Source: Strigamia acuminata
Lineage: Eukaryota; Arthropoda; Chilopoda; Geophilomorpha; Linotaeniidae
Assembly (NCBI GenBank): GCA_949358305.1
Contig: OX442317.1
Span: forward strand, 3,042,186 to 3,106,185
Length of the DNA: 64,000 nt
Direction of reading: 5' to 3'
Positions 1-10,264 of the stretch are shown piece by piece. The translations under genes were made by a program, and so were the position numbers. Every line of letters starts with the position of its first letter. The stretch's first letter is position 1. A model generated the notes under the pieces. That model saw only the letters and a list, made by a program, of their open reading frames with translations, was not told the origin of the DNA and made no database searches.

Positions 1-195
1 CTTTTTAGTCGTGCATGGATCACAAAACACAATCACTCGACTAAATTGCTTCGCAGTCTAACAATTAAATTATGCTAGATAGGAAGTCCTGTAGATAATA
101 GTCCTAGGTTTGACCAAAGATGCATCTGGCAATATTTGCATTAGTAAGAATGCGCATTAGGCCTATATTCTATAATTTACTCTTGTTCGTCTTAC

Positions 196-1412
196 AGTTA
201 AAACGCTTGTTCCGCTCAATATGAATATTCCATTGACATCGATTCCTACGGCTCCCATAGCGAGTTCTTGCATGAAAAGCACCTGACATAACTGCGGTTC
301 GATTTGACGATAAAAGCCCTTGCATCGTTGTTGCGGTTTCTGCAAAATGTATCGGATAAATATCGGTGCAACACTTTTAAGTGGAATCTCAGCTCACTTG
401 ATGCGGATATTTGCCGCAAGAATGTCTGACTAACCCGTTGATGGATTGTGCAGCTCTTCCAGCCTAACATTAGACGGCTGAAATCAACCCCGACTACTAC
501 TCACCTACTACTACTCACCTGGGTGTGTATGTCGCCTCCAAATTTCAACATCAAAATCAACACGCAAATGTCGTTGACTGTGTAAGGGAGAAAGAAATAC
601 GTTTCTCTGAACTCCGATTGCAACGCTCGACTTGTAAAACAGACAGAAGCGACATCTCCGGCGACCCACAGCGCCAAAATGGGCGAAAAACCACGACTAA
701 CCAGGTCGGTCCAACTCGACAATTGGTCGTATTCCACGTGCAGATTTGCCAGGGTCGTGGACAACATTTGCGGGCCCTGCATCAGCATTTGCCTCGCACG
801 GTAATTTAAAGATTTGAAGTGAAGAGCCATCACGTAACTCACGAATACAAACAAGAGCTTGCCCGTGTTGTTGAACATGTAGGACATTGTGATCCATACG
901 ACTACTTGTGTCGGTCCGACGTAGGAGCCGATGTTCGATGTATTGTTTGTAAAAATTGAACTTGGGCTGCCCACTGAGTAGTGCAAGTCCACCGATAGGA
1001 TGAGGCAGGTGGCGCCGAATTCAAATAGAAGAAGGAAGATCAGGAGCTTGAAAGTTGGTTTGGTGTTTTCCGGCTGGAGATGGGCCAGAATGGATGATAG
1101 GAATTGTGGGAGTTGGTGCCGCTTCTTGTGGAGAAAGTAGAGACATGATGTTGACTGGATGACTGTTATTGGTGTGGTTAGAGACTTGGAAATTGTGCTG
1201 ATTGATGGGTTTTGGATCATCTCTCCAGTACCCCCGTAAATGCTGAGGATATTTGTAGATATTTGGATGATTGCAAACACTATTACGTGGAGTTTGCTGT
1301 ATTCAGTTGGTTTTTCATTGGGTTTGCTGAGAATCGTTATTCCAGGTATGAAAAACATTAAGTTCCAGAGTGAGCGGATTCGTGTTTTGTTGTTGGAAGA
1401 AACGTTTTCCAT
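196..1412 (-). CDS. Gustatory receptor (7tm_7), tandem copy A, last exon not found
   Basis: Insect-type gustatory receptor, in the family a ligand-gated ion channel subunit of chemosensory neurons. Coding exon 1 is 1412-519 (298 codons), and its start is the ATG that copy B also has. It ends at a phase-0 AG/GTGAGT donor. The next clear exon ends at 196 with an ACT/GTAAGA donor in phase 0 and contains the end of intracellular loop 3 and TM7. Its start is either 387 (GAG acceptor, phase 0, 64 codons) or 339 (strong TTTTGCAG acceptor, 48 codons). A short conserved segment 477-435 between strong splice signals may be another exon but breaks phase in the simplest join. The last exon with the TYxxxxxQ signature of the family, present in copy B, is not visible between 1 and 190: homology to B stops near 165. 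So this copy is either truncated, or its last exon lies beyond the window. Confidence 0.75.
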
Positions 1413-1465
1413 GACTGTAATATTAAATATAAATAATATTAGAGTCAAAGCTAAAGTTTGGTTTT

Positions 1466-2450
1466 CGAATTAGCCAAGCCTGGCTACCACACGTTGCTAG
1501 CTGTGGTCGGTCAAATCGGCTTTCTTTTAATATGCTTCTGCACATGTGCAGAATCTTATTTCTCCAGGTGCAATCGCATTTTTCCTGGCCTCAGCACATG
1601 TTTTAATGTGCTTAAACCAGAAAAAATGCGATTGCACCTGGAAAATTAAGGTTGTGCACATGCGCAGAATCGTTTCAATATACTGCCTAGTGCTAAAAAG
1701 TGGCAAAACAGTGTACGGCGCTCACGTAATGGTGTTTTATGTTGTAAATATTATTTTTATTATTAGTTTAACTTATTCCTAATCGAAATAATATTAGAAC
1801 TTAGTTATTAAAAATTTAGAAAAAATATTTTTGGAGGAATTGAAGCTGGTCCCCTAAATTAATTTTCAGGAAAAAAAGAGTTACAGCTATTTTACTACTT
1901 TTTTTTTTATTTTTCTGACCCACCATGGCTATGGGAAGGTTAATTGCTCGCGTAAATTGATATCGTGCTAAGGGAATTGGCGTTGAAGTGGATTGGATTT
2001 TTCGGATATTTTGCAAAACTGACATGTTGCTATTCATAGTCTATCACCGCACCTTTCCAATTTAATGACTAGAAATAACTGTTGATTTGCTCATTTAATG
2101 AGTGGAGAAAACCGTATTGAGTCTGGATTTGCGAGTATTTTCAGTATACAAGGAAATGTTAGCGCGTTGAAGATTGCATGGCGTTGATTGATAATTCCGA
2201 TTGAGTTTCTTCTTGAAATATCTTCGAAGGTTGTGGTTGTTTTTAACTGCAAGGATTCAGAAAAATCAACTTTTTGTATTAAATGGTAAGAAAATTCTTG
2301 TTAGTCAACTAACAGAAAATGCCATATTTGACAATTTAAACAATCGCATATTCAAATATAATGGAGTTGTTGGTCCTTGCCACTGTGAATCGGGCTAATA
2401 GCGAATTTTTGATTAATTTGCTTAAATACATAGACAAATTGGCTTTTTAC
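1466..2450. other. Unit A spacer without recognised gene
   Basis: Homology to unit B ends shortly after 1465 and partly returns near 2400 ('tagacaaattggc'). Apart from the hairpin at 1564-1641 I see AT-rich sequence without splice-linked coding exons. Confidence 0.5.
1564..1641. repeat. Nested hairpin, 25-base near-perfect arms
   Basis: Arms CCAGGTGCAATCGCATTTTT and its complement, with a second small stem (AGCACAT/ATGTGCT) in the loop. Two direct copies of TGCACATGYGCAGAATC flank it. It lies in the part of unit A that unit B lacks. Could be a small fold-back element or a precursor-miRNA-like hairpin. Confidence 0.7.
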
Positions 2451-2683
2451 TGTTATACCCTGTTCACACTACAGAGTTATAGTTAGTTGTATAATTGTAC
2501 CGGTAGTTTCAAAACTAATTTGTGATATCATGCTACCCAGAATGCATTCCCATTGCAGGGAAAACCATCATGGTTACCATGTCAACCACATGGAGAATTC
2601 AGGGTTTGCGCGATAGCTAACTGCGCATGCGCATTCTTGCCAGCGACCTCTGGAGTCGAAATTCGTAACTACGACTGAGGGAC

Positions 2684-3178
2684 ATGAGTTGGGCGTTGGG
2701 CGTTCGATGGGCGTTGGGCGATGGGTGTTGGGCATTCGGCGTTGTGTTGGGCGTTGGGCGATGGGCATTCGGCGTTGCGTTGGGCGATGGGCATTCGGCG
2801 TTGTGTTGGGCGTTGGGCGATGGGTGTTGGGCGATGGGCGATGGGCGATGGGCATTCGGCGTTGGGCGTGCGTTGGGTGTTGGGCGATGGGTGTTGGGCA
2901 TTCGGCGTTGTGTTGGGCGTTGGGCGATGGGCATTCGGCGTTGCGTTGGACGATGGGTGTTGGGCGATGGGCATTCGGCGTTGGGCGTGCGTTGGGTGTT
3001 GGGCGATGGGCGTTGGGCATTCGGCGTTGTTTTGGGTGTTGGGCGATGGGCATTCGGCGTTGGGCGTGCATTGGGTGTTGGGCGATGGGCGTTGGGCGAT
3101 GGCGATGGGCATTCGGCGTTGGGCATGCGTTGGGTGTTGGGCGATGGGCGATGGGCATTCGGTGAGGGCGTTCGGCGT
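2684..3178 (+). repeat. G-rich heptamer array (GGGCRWT)n
   Basis: About 500 bases made of heptamers GGGCGTT, GGGCGAT, GGGTGTT, GGGCATT and CGGCGTT with occasional 5-base slips (GTGTT, GCGTT). A GGG recurs every 7 bases, which fits the G3N4 quadruplex pattern on this strand. With no stop codon in the unit, all frames read open, so the long low-complexity reading frames here are artefacts. Confidence 0.9.
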
Positions 3179-3213
3179 GATTAATTAATTAATAATTGAC
3201 ATTTGCAAAAGAA

Positions 3214-3415
3214 CGTCGAACGCCCATCGCCCAACGCCCAACACAACGCCGAATGCCCAACGCCGAATGCCCATCGCCCATCGCCCAACACCCAACACCC
3301 AACACAACGCCGAATGCCCAACACAACGCCGAATGCCCAACACCCATCGCCCAATACCCAACGCACGCCCAACGCCGAATGCCTATCGCCCATCGCCCAA
3401 CGCCCAACGTTTAGC
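3214..3415 (-). repeat. Inverted counterpart of the heptamer array
   Basis: The same heptamers on the opposite strand (CCCAACG, CCCATCG, CCCAACA), separated from the first array by about 35 AT-rich bases around 'ttaattaattaat'. The two arrays form a large imperfect inverted repeat that could fold into a long hairpin, or into quadruplexes on opposite strands. Confidence 0.85.
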
Positions 3416-3424
3416 CCATCCCCG

Positions 3425-3640
3425 CAAATACCAACACACACTCGCCAGTCGCCAACAAACACTCGCCAGTTACCGACACACTCGCCAGTCACCAACACAC
3501 GCTTGCCAACATGAACATACGTTCAGTATTGGTTTGGTTTGGCGAATGGCGAGCGTGTGATCGTGTTGGCGAGCGTGTGTGGCGATGGCAACTGGCAAGC
3601 CTGTGTTGGTGTTAACGAGCGTGTGTTGGCCATGGTAAAA
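3425..3640. repeat. Second minisatellite, 'cactcgccagt' type, in both orientations
   Basis: Degenerate repeats of ACTCGCCAGT with CCAACACAC on the plus strand (3430-3512), followed by the complementary GTTGGCGAGCGTGTG type (3560-3635). This continues the inverted, GC-rich architecture inside the THAP element. Confidence 0.65.
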
Positions 3641-3695
3641 TTTATTTCAATCTTTTATTAAATTTATTAAATAAATATATTAAATATTAAATAAA

Positions 3696-3905
3696 TTAAA
3701 TATTAAAATCGCTAGCAAGAAAATGCTTTGAACAGACTCGGGTGCTTTCATTTATGACAAATTTTTTCCCCAAATCTCTTCTTATTTTAACTAACCACGC
3801 TTTCCTGATCTGCTTAGACTTTGGAAATGCATGCCAAGACAAGGAATTATCAGCTTTTCTTTTAAAATTCCTACAAACTGGCACGGCACAACTCCAACGA
3901 GCCAT
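3696..3905 (-). pseudogene. THAP zinc-finger fragment
   Basis: 69 codons from an ATG. C2CH zinc ligands Cys6, Cys11, Cys58 and His61 are all present, together with the WHAFP stretch and Trp37 typical of THAP DNA-binding domains. The frame stops after DFNI, before the usual AVPTIF end of the domain, and no downstream transposase exon was found. It probably remains from the transposon that surrounds it; an intron after the last codon cannot be excluded. Confidence 0.75.
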
Positions 3906-4116
3906 TTTGACTTAACCGGAAGTAAATAATGTCCCGCAGTTGCGGTTCGAAATTCTCTCACATGAGGGCGCGCAAGTATCGCGCAAACCCTGAATAATAA
4001 ATAAATACTCTGTAAATAATTTGGCTTAACAACTTACCGGTAAGCTAGGCTAATTTTTGTTGAGTTAAGCTAGCTGAAGTTCCATCTAGCCTGTGTAGTG
4101 CGGACAGGGTGTAACA

Positions 4117-5040
4117 TAAACAAACAGCAACACAGCGGTAATTACGCAAGTGGAGGCGTAGACCAGGAATTGATTAAAATTCAATTTGTTTATATAGCTA
4201 AGAAGGTCAATGTAGAACCAACATGAAAATATATAACTGTCATTTAAAAACACCAATAAACATTAAACGAATCATAAATATTCAAACGAAAGGAATTCTA
4301 GAGACAAATTACTGGCAAAACATATTTTGATGATTAATTTTAATACTTGAGGAATAAATAGTAAAAGATATGAACTTACCTTATATGTGTATTGTGAGTT
4401 GAGACCAGTGAAAAAGCATTGTTCTGTTTCCCACCTGTAGCACCAGCAAAATGAATGCTTTTCCCTTCGAGTTTACTCGTTTTTGACGTGGTCACTGGTC
4501 AATTGCCGGTCTGGGGATGATTTACAACGTCAATTAATGCCCACATTACTTGTAGTGTTAACACACTATTTAATGATCAAGTTTTGACAGTTTGTTTTAT
4601 ACACACACAGATGGCGACTCAAATATCTGGTAAACAGAGACATGCACTCAACATTAATGACCAAAAAATATATATATATTTTTTTTTTAAAAAAAAAGAG
4701 AAAAAAAATTTGTGTAGAGATTAAACACTTTTATTGATCACGTAGTGAAAAGATAAACATGTTGGTTTGTTATTGAGTCACCAGGCTCCACTTTCTGTCC
4801 AAGTGTCCATCGAGGCAACCGCCATTTGTGTCAAACTTTGCAGTGCGCATGGATTGAGATATTTATTGTTCCAGTTTAAAGTCTTTAGACGGTATAGGTG
4901 TTTGTTTTTGGCGAGGAAGTTTCCTGTTAATCGATATTTAATAATGGCCAATTATTGGTATTCACAGCAGCGAAGCAATATGAATGCTTTTCTCTTAAAG
5001 CATTGGGTGCGGTCAAAGCGTCTGGGGAATGCCGGCTGTG
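4117..5040. repeat. Shared non-coding part of duplicated unit A
   Basis: Matches 7150-8540 over most of its length in the same order (for example 'gtggaggcgtagaccag', 'gagaccagtgaaaaagcat', 'gattgagatatttattgtt'). Contains the empty target ATTGTGAG at 4391-4398 that is occupied by a MITE in unit B. No gene recognised. Confidence 0.85.
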
Positions 5041-5331
5041 TTAATTAATATTTACGTAGTAGTTTAACACTTTAGTTGATGATAAAGTTTTTGTTAGGAA
5101 GCTAAAAGGTCGAAATTAAGAAAATATCTAAGATCAAGCAAGTCGATTAAAACTGACTGGTGGTTTCTAATTTATGTAAAAAATCTTTTTTCCTCTAAAA
5201 TTACCTGGACAACTTTTTTAATTTATTTTTTTGTATTATTTCGATGTAAAGTGCTGGTTTGTATTTTACAACACTAGATGCACACAGTGAGTAAAAATAG
5301 CGAAATATATAAATTGGTTGTCGAAGGGTGG
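5041..5331. other. Spacer between units A and B
   Basis: AT-rich, no gene, element end or RNA recognised. Confidence 0.4.
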
Positions 5332-6642
5332 TCAAGGTGCCTGACAGATTACCACGACATATGTTAATATTGTTCCGACGACCTAGAACGAAGAAAATGG
5401 GTTTGTGGATACTGTGTTCTATAATTAACTCTTATACGTCTTACAGTTAAAATAGTTGTTCTGCTCATAACCAATATTCCATTGACATCGATTCCTACGT
5501 CCACCATAGCGAGTTCTTGCATGAAAAGCATCTGACATAACTGCGGTTTGATTTGACGATAAAAGCGCTTGCGTCGTTGTTGCGGTTTCTGCAAAATGTA
5601 TGGGATAAATGTGGGTGCAACACTTTTAAGGGAAATCTCAGCTCACTTGATGCGGATATTTGCTACAAGAATGTCTGACTAACTCGTTGATGGATTGTGC
5701 AGCTCTTCCAGCCTAACATTAGACAGCTGAAATCGATCCCGACTTGTAGTCATTACTACTCACCTGGGTGTGTACGTCGCCTCCAAATTTCAACATCAAA
5801 ATCAACAAGCACATGTCGTTGAGTGCGTAAGGGAGAAAGAAATTTGTTACTCGGAAGTCCGATTGCAAGGGTCGTATTGTAAAACAGAAAGAAACGACAT
5901 CTCCGACGACCCACAGCGCCAAAATGGGCGAAAAGCCACGACTCACTCGGTCGGTCCAACTCGACAGTCGGTCGTATTCTTTGTGCAGATTTATCAGGCT
6001 CGTGGGCAACATTTGCATCTGCATTTGCCTCGCACGGTATTTCAACGATTTGAAGTGAAGAGTCATCATGTAACTCACGAATACAAACAAGAGCTTGCAC
6101 GTGTTGTTAAACATGGAGGACACTGTGACCAATACGACAAGATGCGTCAGTTCGATGGAGGAGCCGATGTTCGATGTATCGTTAGTAAAAATTAAATTTG
6201 GGTTGCACGCTGAGTCGTACATGTCCACCGATAGGACGAGACAGGTGCCGCCGAATAGAAATAGAAGAAGGAAGACCAGGAGCTTGAAAGTTCGTTTGGT
6301 GTTTTCCGGCTGGAGGTGGGCCAGAATTGATGATAGGAATTGCGGGAGTTGGTGCCGCTTTTTGTGGAGAAAGTAGAGACATGATGTTGACTGGATGACT
6401 GTTGTTGGTAGAGACCTTGAAATTAAGTCGATTGATGGGTTTTGGATCATGTCTTTAGTACCCCCGTAGATGCTGAAGCAGTTTGCAGAAATTTGGAGGA
6501 TTGCAAACACTATTACGTGGAGTTTGCTGTATTCTGTGGGTTTTTCATTGGGTTTGCTGAAGACCTTTATTGCAGGTATGAAAAACATTAAGTTCCATAG
6601 TGAGCGAATTCTTGTTTTGTAGTTGGTAGAAAGGTCTTCCAT
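5332..6642 (-). CDS. Gustatory receptor (7tm_7), tandem copy B
   Basis: Paralogue of copy A. Coding exon 1 is 6642-5764 (293 codons): about six hydrophobic spans, an internal 'FSPILALW' TM segment, ending GGDVHTQ at a phase-0 GTGAGT donor. The next exon ends at 5445 (ACT/GTAAGA, phase 0) and begins at 5636 or 5588. The last exon is 5382-5332, after TTCTAG, and reads VVGTILTYVVVICQAP then TGA, matching the family's C-terminal TYhhhhhQ signature. With the 5636 start all introns are phase 0, as is usual near the 3' end of this family, and the protein is 373 residues. The conserved 43-base segment 5726-5684 remains unexplained. No internal stops, so the gene looks functional. Only 37 bases separate the exon 1 donor from the TTTCAG before that segment. 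Confidence 0.85.
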
Positions 6643-6685
6643 GACTGTAATATTAAATATAAATAAAATTAGACGAAAGGTCTAG

Positions 6686-6832
6686 GCTAAAGTGCGTGTA
6701 GTGACGAAGCGGTCACAAATTGTATATCTGAAAACGGACGAGATGCCAGTAGACATATTTACAAAAGGACTTTTCGCACCCAAGCACGAAAAATTTGTTT
6801 CGGAATTAGGATTAGTTCGAATTTGCTCGTAA
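6686..6832 (+). pseudogene. Ty1/copia RNase H C-terminal remnant
   Basis: An open stretch reading VYLKTDEMPVDIFTKGLF and then KHEKFVSELGL before TAA. The 'DIFTKGL' stretch is the usual C-terminal end of copia polyproteins. Only the last 49 codons or so remain; upstream is receptor flank, so the element is 5'-truncated. Confidence 0.85.
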
Positions 6833-6852
6833 AAATGTGTTTTGAGGGGGTG

Positions 6853-7062
6853 TGTTGTATTGGACAATACACATTTGGAACGTATTGGTCAACTCGACAC
6901 TGATTTGTCGAGTGACCTGCCACGTATAAAGTATCAGTTAATTTGTAGCATTTGTAGCATTCCATTCGTATTCAATCTATCTATCTATCTACTAGTATTA
7001 TATAAATAAAAATAAAAATAATTGCAAAATCATGTAAAATGGAGCCGTGAATTTTTTTAACA
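6853..7062 (+). mobile_element. Copia LTR following the RNase H remnant
   Basis: A purine-rich tract (TTTTGAGGGGGTG) 5-20 bases after the pol stop leads into TGTTGTATTGG, and the stretch ends in TTTTTTTAACA, so TG...CA limits of about 210 bases. It is followed by TTGGTGGTCTTTGAAG, which resembles the start of an element's interior. There is no second LTR, so boundaries are by inspection. Confidence 0.6.
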
Positions 7063-7444
7063 TTGGTGGTCTTTGAAGAATTTGCTTTAATTCGATTTTT
7101 TCAAGCAGAAAAGAAATATGTAGACAAATTGGCCGATTACCTTTAAAAAAATTAGCACAGCAACACAGAGGCAATTATGCATGTGGAGGCGTAGACCAGC
7201 AATTGATTAAAATTCAATTTGTTTATACAGCTAAGACGGTCAATGTAGAAACAACATGAAATATGCAACTTTCATTTAAAAACACCAATAAACATTAAAT
7301 GAATCATAAATATCCAAACAAAAGGAAATATAGAGACAAATTAATGACAAATCATATTTTGATTATTAATTTTAAAATTTGAGGTATAAATTTTGAAATT
7401 AAATATTTTAAAGATATGAACTTACCTTATATGTGTATTGTGAG

Positions 7445-7970
7445 TAGACCTGTGTGCCGAGCCCAATTTGTCGGCGGCGGCTTGTTTCGGCTGGTCGCCA
7501 CGAGATGGCGGCGGCTCGGATCAGCTTCGTTCGTAGGAGCCGGCGGCTGGCTGCTCAGCCGATTCAGTACGGTATCGGCGGCGGCCAGCCAGCTGATCGG
7601 CTAAGCCGAAATTTTGCGATTAAAAACCGACAAAAACTTTTAAAAAAACGTCTGAAATATTAAAATAACGTTTAAAAACATCAAAATAACCCTAAAAAAC
7701 ACGAATATAACGCTAAAAAACACCAATATAATGCTAAAAAACACCAAAATCCCAGCAATAAAAGCTCCAAAATTATCTTTATTTTTCCATTTTCTCTTCT
7801 CCTTCCTGCAAAATGTAAAAATACAAATTGTACAATCAGCCGTTTCAAGCCGAAATAATCATCGGCGGCGGCGGCGGCTTGAAATTTATCGCCAGACGGC
7901 GGCGGCGGCTGGGGTCCAGCCGACCAGCCGCCGAGCCGAATCGGCTAAGCCGCTTCGGCGCACAGGTCTA
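7445..7970. mobile_element. hAT-type MITE with 8-bp target site duplication
   Basis: 526 bases. Ends TAGACCTGTGTGCCGA and TTCGGCGCACAGGTCTA are inverted repeats. Flanking ATTGTGAG at 7437-7444 and 7971-7978 is a perfect 8-bp duplication. Unit A has a single ATTGTGAG at the same place (4391-4398), proving insertion after the tandem duplication. Interior is CGG/CCG-rich near both ends and AT-rich in the middle; short open frames there are not genes. Confidence 0.95.
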
Positions 7971-8324
7971 ATTGTGAGTTGAGACCAGTGAAAAAGCATT
8001 GTTCTCTTTCCCACCTGTAACACCAGCAAAATGAATGCTTTTTCCCTTTGAGTTTACTCGTTTTTGACGTGGTCACTGGTCAATTGCCGGTCTGGGGATG
8101 ATTTACAAAGTCAATTATACCTATATTAGTGTCAACACTTTATTTAATGACAAAGTTTTGACAGTTTGTTTTATACACACACAGATGGCGACTCAAATGT
8201 CTGTAAAAAGAGACATGCACTCAACTTTAATGACCAAAAAATATATTTTTTTTGATAAAAGAGAAAAATAAATTTGTTTAGAGATCAAACACTTTTATCG
8301 ATCACGTAGTGAAAAGATAAACAT

Positions 8325-8401
8325 GTTGGTTTGCTATTGACTCACCAGGCTCCACTTACTTGTTAAGAAAGTGGAGCCTGGTGAGTCAATAGCAAACCAA
8401 C
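8325..8401. repeat. Perfect 33-bp palindrome with 11-base loop
   Basis: Arms 8325-8357 and 8369-8401 are exact complements (GTTGGTTTGCTATTGACTCA and onward). Unit A has only the left arm once, so the right arm is a local inverted duplication, as expected from fold-back template switching. Confidence 0.95.
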
Positions 8402-8981
8402 TTCTTCATCGAGGCAGCCGCCATTTGTGCCGTACTTTTTAGTGCGCACGGATTGAGATATTTATTGTTGCAGTTTGTTTTTGGCGAGATAGTTTCCTGT
8501 TAATCCATATTCAATAATGGTGAATTATTTTGGTCGTTACTTTGTTTACCAGAACAGCATTAATTCGAAATGCGGAGAAATAAGATCATTTATCATTAAA
8601 ATTGTGACAAGCACTTAAATTTTTAACGTGCATTCATCCATTCATTGCGTCGATTGACGTTTCCCTAGTGACGTTTTTTTATGCTGGTAATTATTTTGAA
8701 TTTCGCGTGAGGATTTTCACTTCAGTTTTAATCAATATGAAGCTCAGGAATGTTCAATTTCTTTGTAATAAGAAATAAAAATTTAATAATTTATTTTTTT
8801 TTATTTTCTAAATTTTAGGAATCAGATTCCATTCTGCTTGAAGGAAGATTTTCCAATTTATCTTTTCGACCTGGATAATGATGAGATAAGAGATAATATT
8901 ATCATCACCTTCAATTCGTGATCAAGGTTAGAGTTTATACATTTCTCGAATTACGAGCGGAGCCAGTTGGACTTAAACAGG

Positions 8982-9170
8982 AGGTGTGTTCAATTCATGA
9001 ACGGAAAAGTGACTTTAAAGAAAGTCAAGAAAGTAGATTGAGATTTACTTTCTTGAAAGTAACTTTCCAAGGCTAACTTTCTTTAATTGTGACATAAAAA
9101 GCGTCACTTCCGTCTTCTAAAAGGATGGAAATAAAGAAAAGTCACTTTAATTCAAGCATTGAACGCACCT
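8982..9170. mobile_element. Small TIR element, 'AGGTGYGTTCAAT' ends
   Basis: The left end AGGTGTGTTCAATTCATGA and the complement of the right end, AGGTGCGTTCAATGCTTGA, are followed on both sides by AAAGTGACTTT. About 189 bases. A perfect 10-bp stem (CAAGAAAGTA) lies inside at 9026-9055. Confidence 0.6.
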
Positions 9171-10264
9171 ACGGTATTACCAGGGCCATGTCGTTTATTT
9201 TTCTTTTATGCTACGTTGAATATTGTATAAAAGTAAGACACGACGACTGGCCTAGGTCTGTGTACTTAAGGGAAATAATATAAAAAAGTGCCTGGAATAC
9301 TTGATGCCAAATTCAAACTGCATGTCCATCTGTCCAGCGATTATCTGTAGTATTGCAAGGAAGAAATGCAGCGAAGCAAACAACAGCTTGTTTTGTTTCT
9401 GTTCCTATATTTGTACAGTTTAGATCAATTTGAAATGAATTTTTGTGCAGTTTGAAGTTTGTCACTATTCCAGGTGATTGAAGATGGCAATTGGTGTTTT
9501 TTTTTTGTAGAATTAGAAAGCTTTTTCCTTAAACGATTTGTCCTTGTATTCGAAGGATTGTGCGTGCAATTAAGGCTGGTGCTCTAAGTGGTAATTTATG
9601 GTACTGATGGGTAGTTTGAGGTGTACGGGGAATTTGTTGATTGTACTTTAAGTACAAACAGTGTGTGTGGAAGTTGGAGAAATATATATATTTTTTTATT
9701 TTATTTAGTTTTTTAAAGTCTATTTTTTTGTGATTTGATTTTATTTTATCAAAATTTATTTTACAAGACTTAGAATTAGATTAATGCTTGTACTCTTGGC
9801 TTTATGGGAAAAAAAAAGAGCATCGTTTATGAAAATAACAAAAAAAATTAATATGAACCGTCAGTCAGTCTGCAAAGTGGCTTTCGATACGAATTGAAAA
9901 AAAAATCTGATTTTGTCAAGTCACTCTTGAGTTGACTGAATTCAAAAGCTCGAACAATTTTGTTGTGAAAAAAAATGATGAAAAGAAATTGCCTTCCTTA
10001 CATGGTATAAATTGGTGCACTCAGTTCTGGAAAGATAAGTGCTTTATTAAAAAAATACCTTTGTCGTTTAGAAGCGACTTATATACAGAAAGATAGACGT
10101 GCGTTAAATGGCGTGACAACCACAAGCGCGACATTTTAGGTGGATTTTCGACGTATGTCACTCTGGAACAATCTTCCGTTTGATGTCAGATCCTCGGTCT
10201 TTGAATGCACCCAATGGTTGCTATCAATTATTGAAGCCTAAAGTGATTTTAGACTGACTCTACA
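9171..10264. other. Intergenic, no gene recognised
   Basis: AT-rich. Holds one copy of a dispersed motif (about 9288-9330, 'cttgatgccaaattcaaactgc'). Confidence 0.4.

Larger units (their letters stand above)
2451..4116. mobile_element. THAP-domain DNA transposon (P-element-like), non-autonomous
   Basis: Imperfect 23-base terminal inverted repeats, TGTTAYACCCTGTYCRCACT and onward, at 2451-2473 and 4094-4116 (20 of 23 identical). A second inverted pair, AGGGTTTGCGCGATA, lies further in on both sides (about 2610 and 3980). Inside are inverted heptamer arrays and a THAP zinc-finger reading frame. Unit B lacks the element: there 'acaaattggc' continues into the 'cagcaacacag' stretch found after 4130. 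THAP domains occur in P-element transposases, so a P-like origin is inferred. No transposase catalytic core was seen and no clean target duplication. Confidence 0.7.
7150..8540. repeat. Shared non-coding part of duplicated unit B
   Basis: Counterpart of 4117-5040, lengthened by a hAT-like MITE (7445-7970) and a palindromic insertion (8358-8401). Together with the receptor genes it defines a tandem duplication of roughly 5 kb. Confidence 0.85.

Noticed and set aside
2574-3560. Several overlapping open frames of 70-194 codons on both strands, rich in Pro-Asn-Ala-His or Trp-Ala-Phe-Gly
   Set aside because: They come from the heptamer arrays, whose unit has no stop in any frame. The peptides repeat with period 7 and resemble no protein.
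4391-4500. Possible small structured RNA ('gagaccagtg...cactggtc' pairing), conserved in both units
   Set aside because: Conservation is explained by the recent duplication; the pairing is short and interrupted.
5770-6376. Plus-strand open frames of 93-141 codons opposite gustatory receptor B (also 525-809 opposite A)
   Set aside because: Antisense shadows of the receptor exon. Amino acid content is non-protein-like and only the minus strand has family motifs.
7416-7982. Short Arg/Ala/Gly-rich frames
   Set aside because: They lie within the CGG-rich ends of the hAT MITE.
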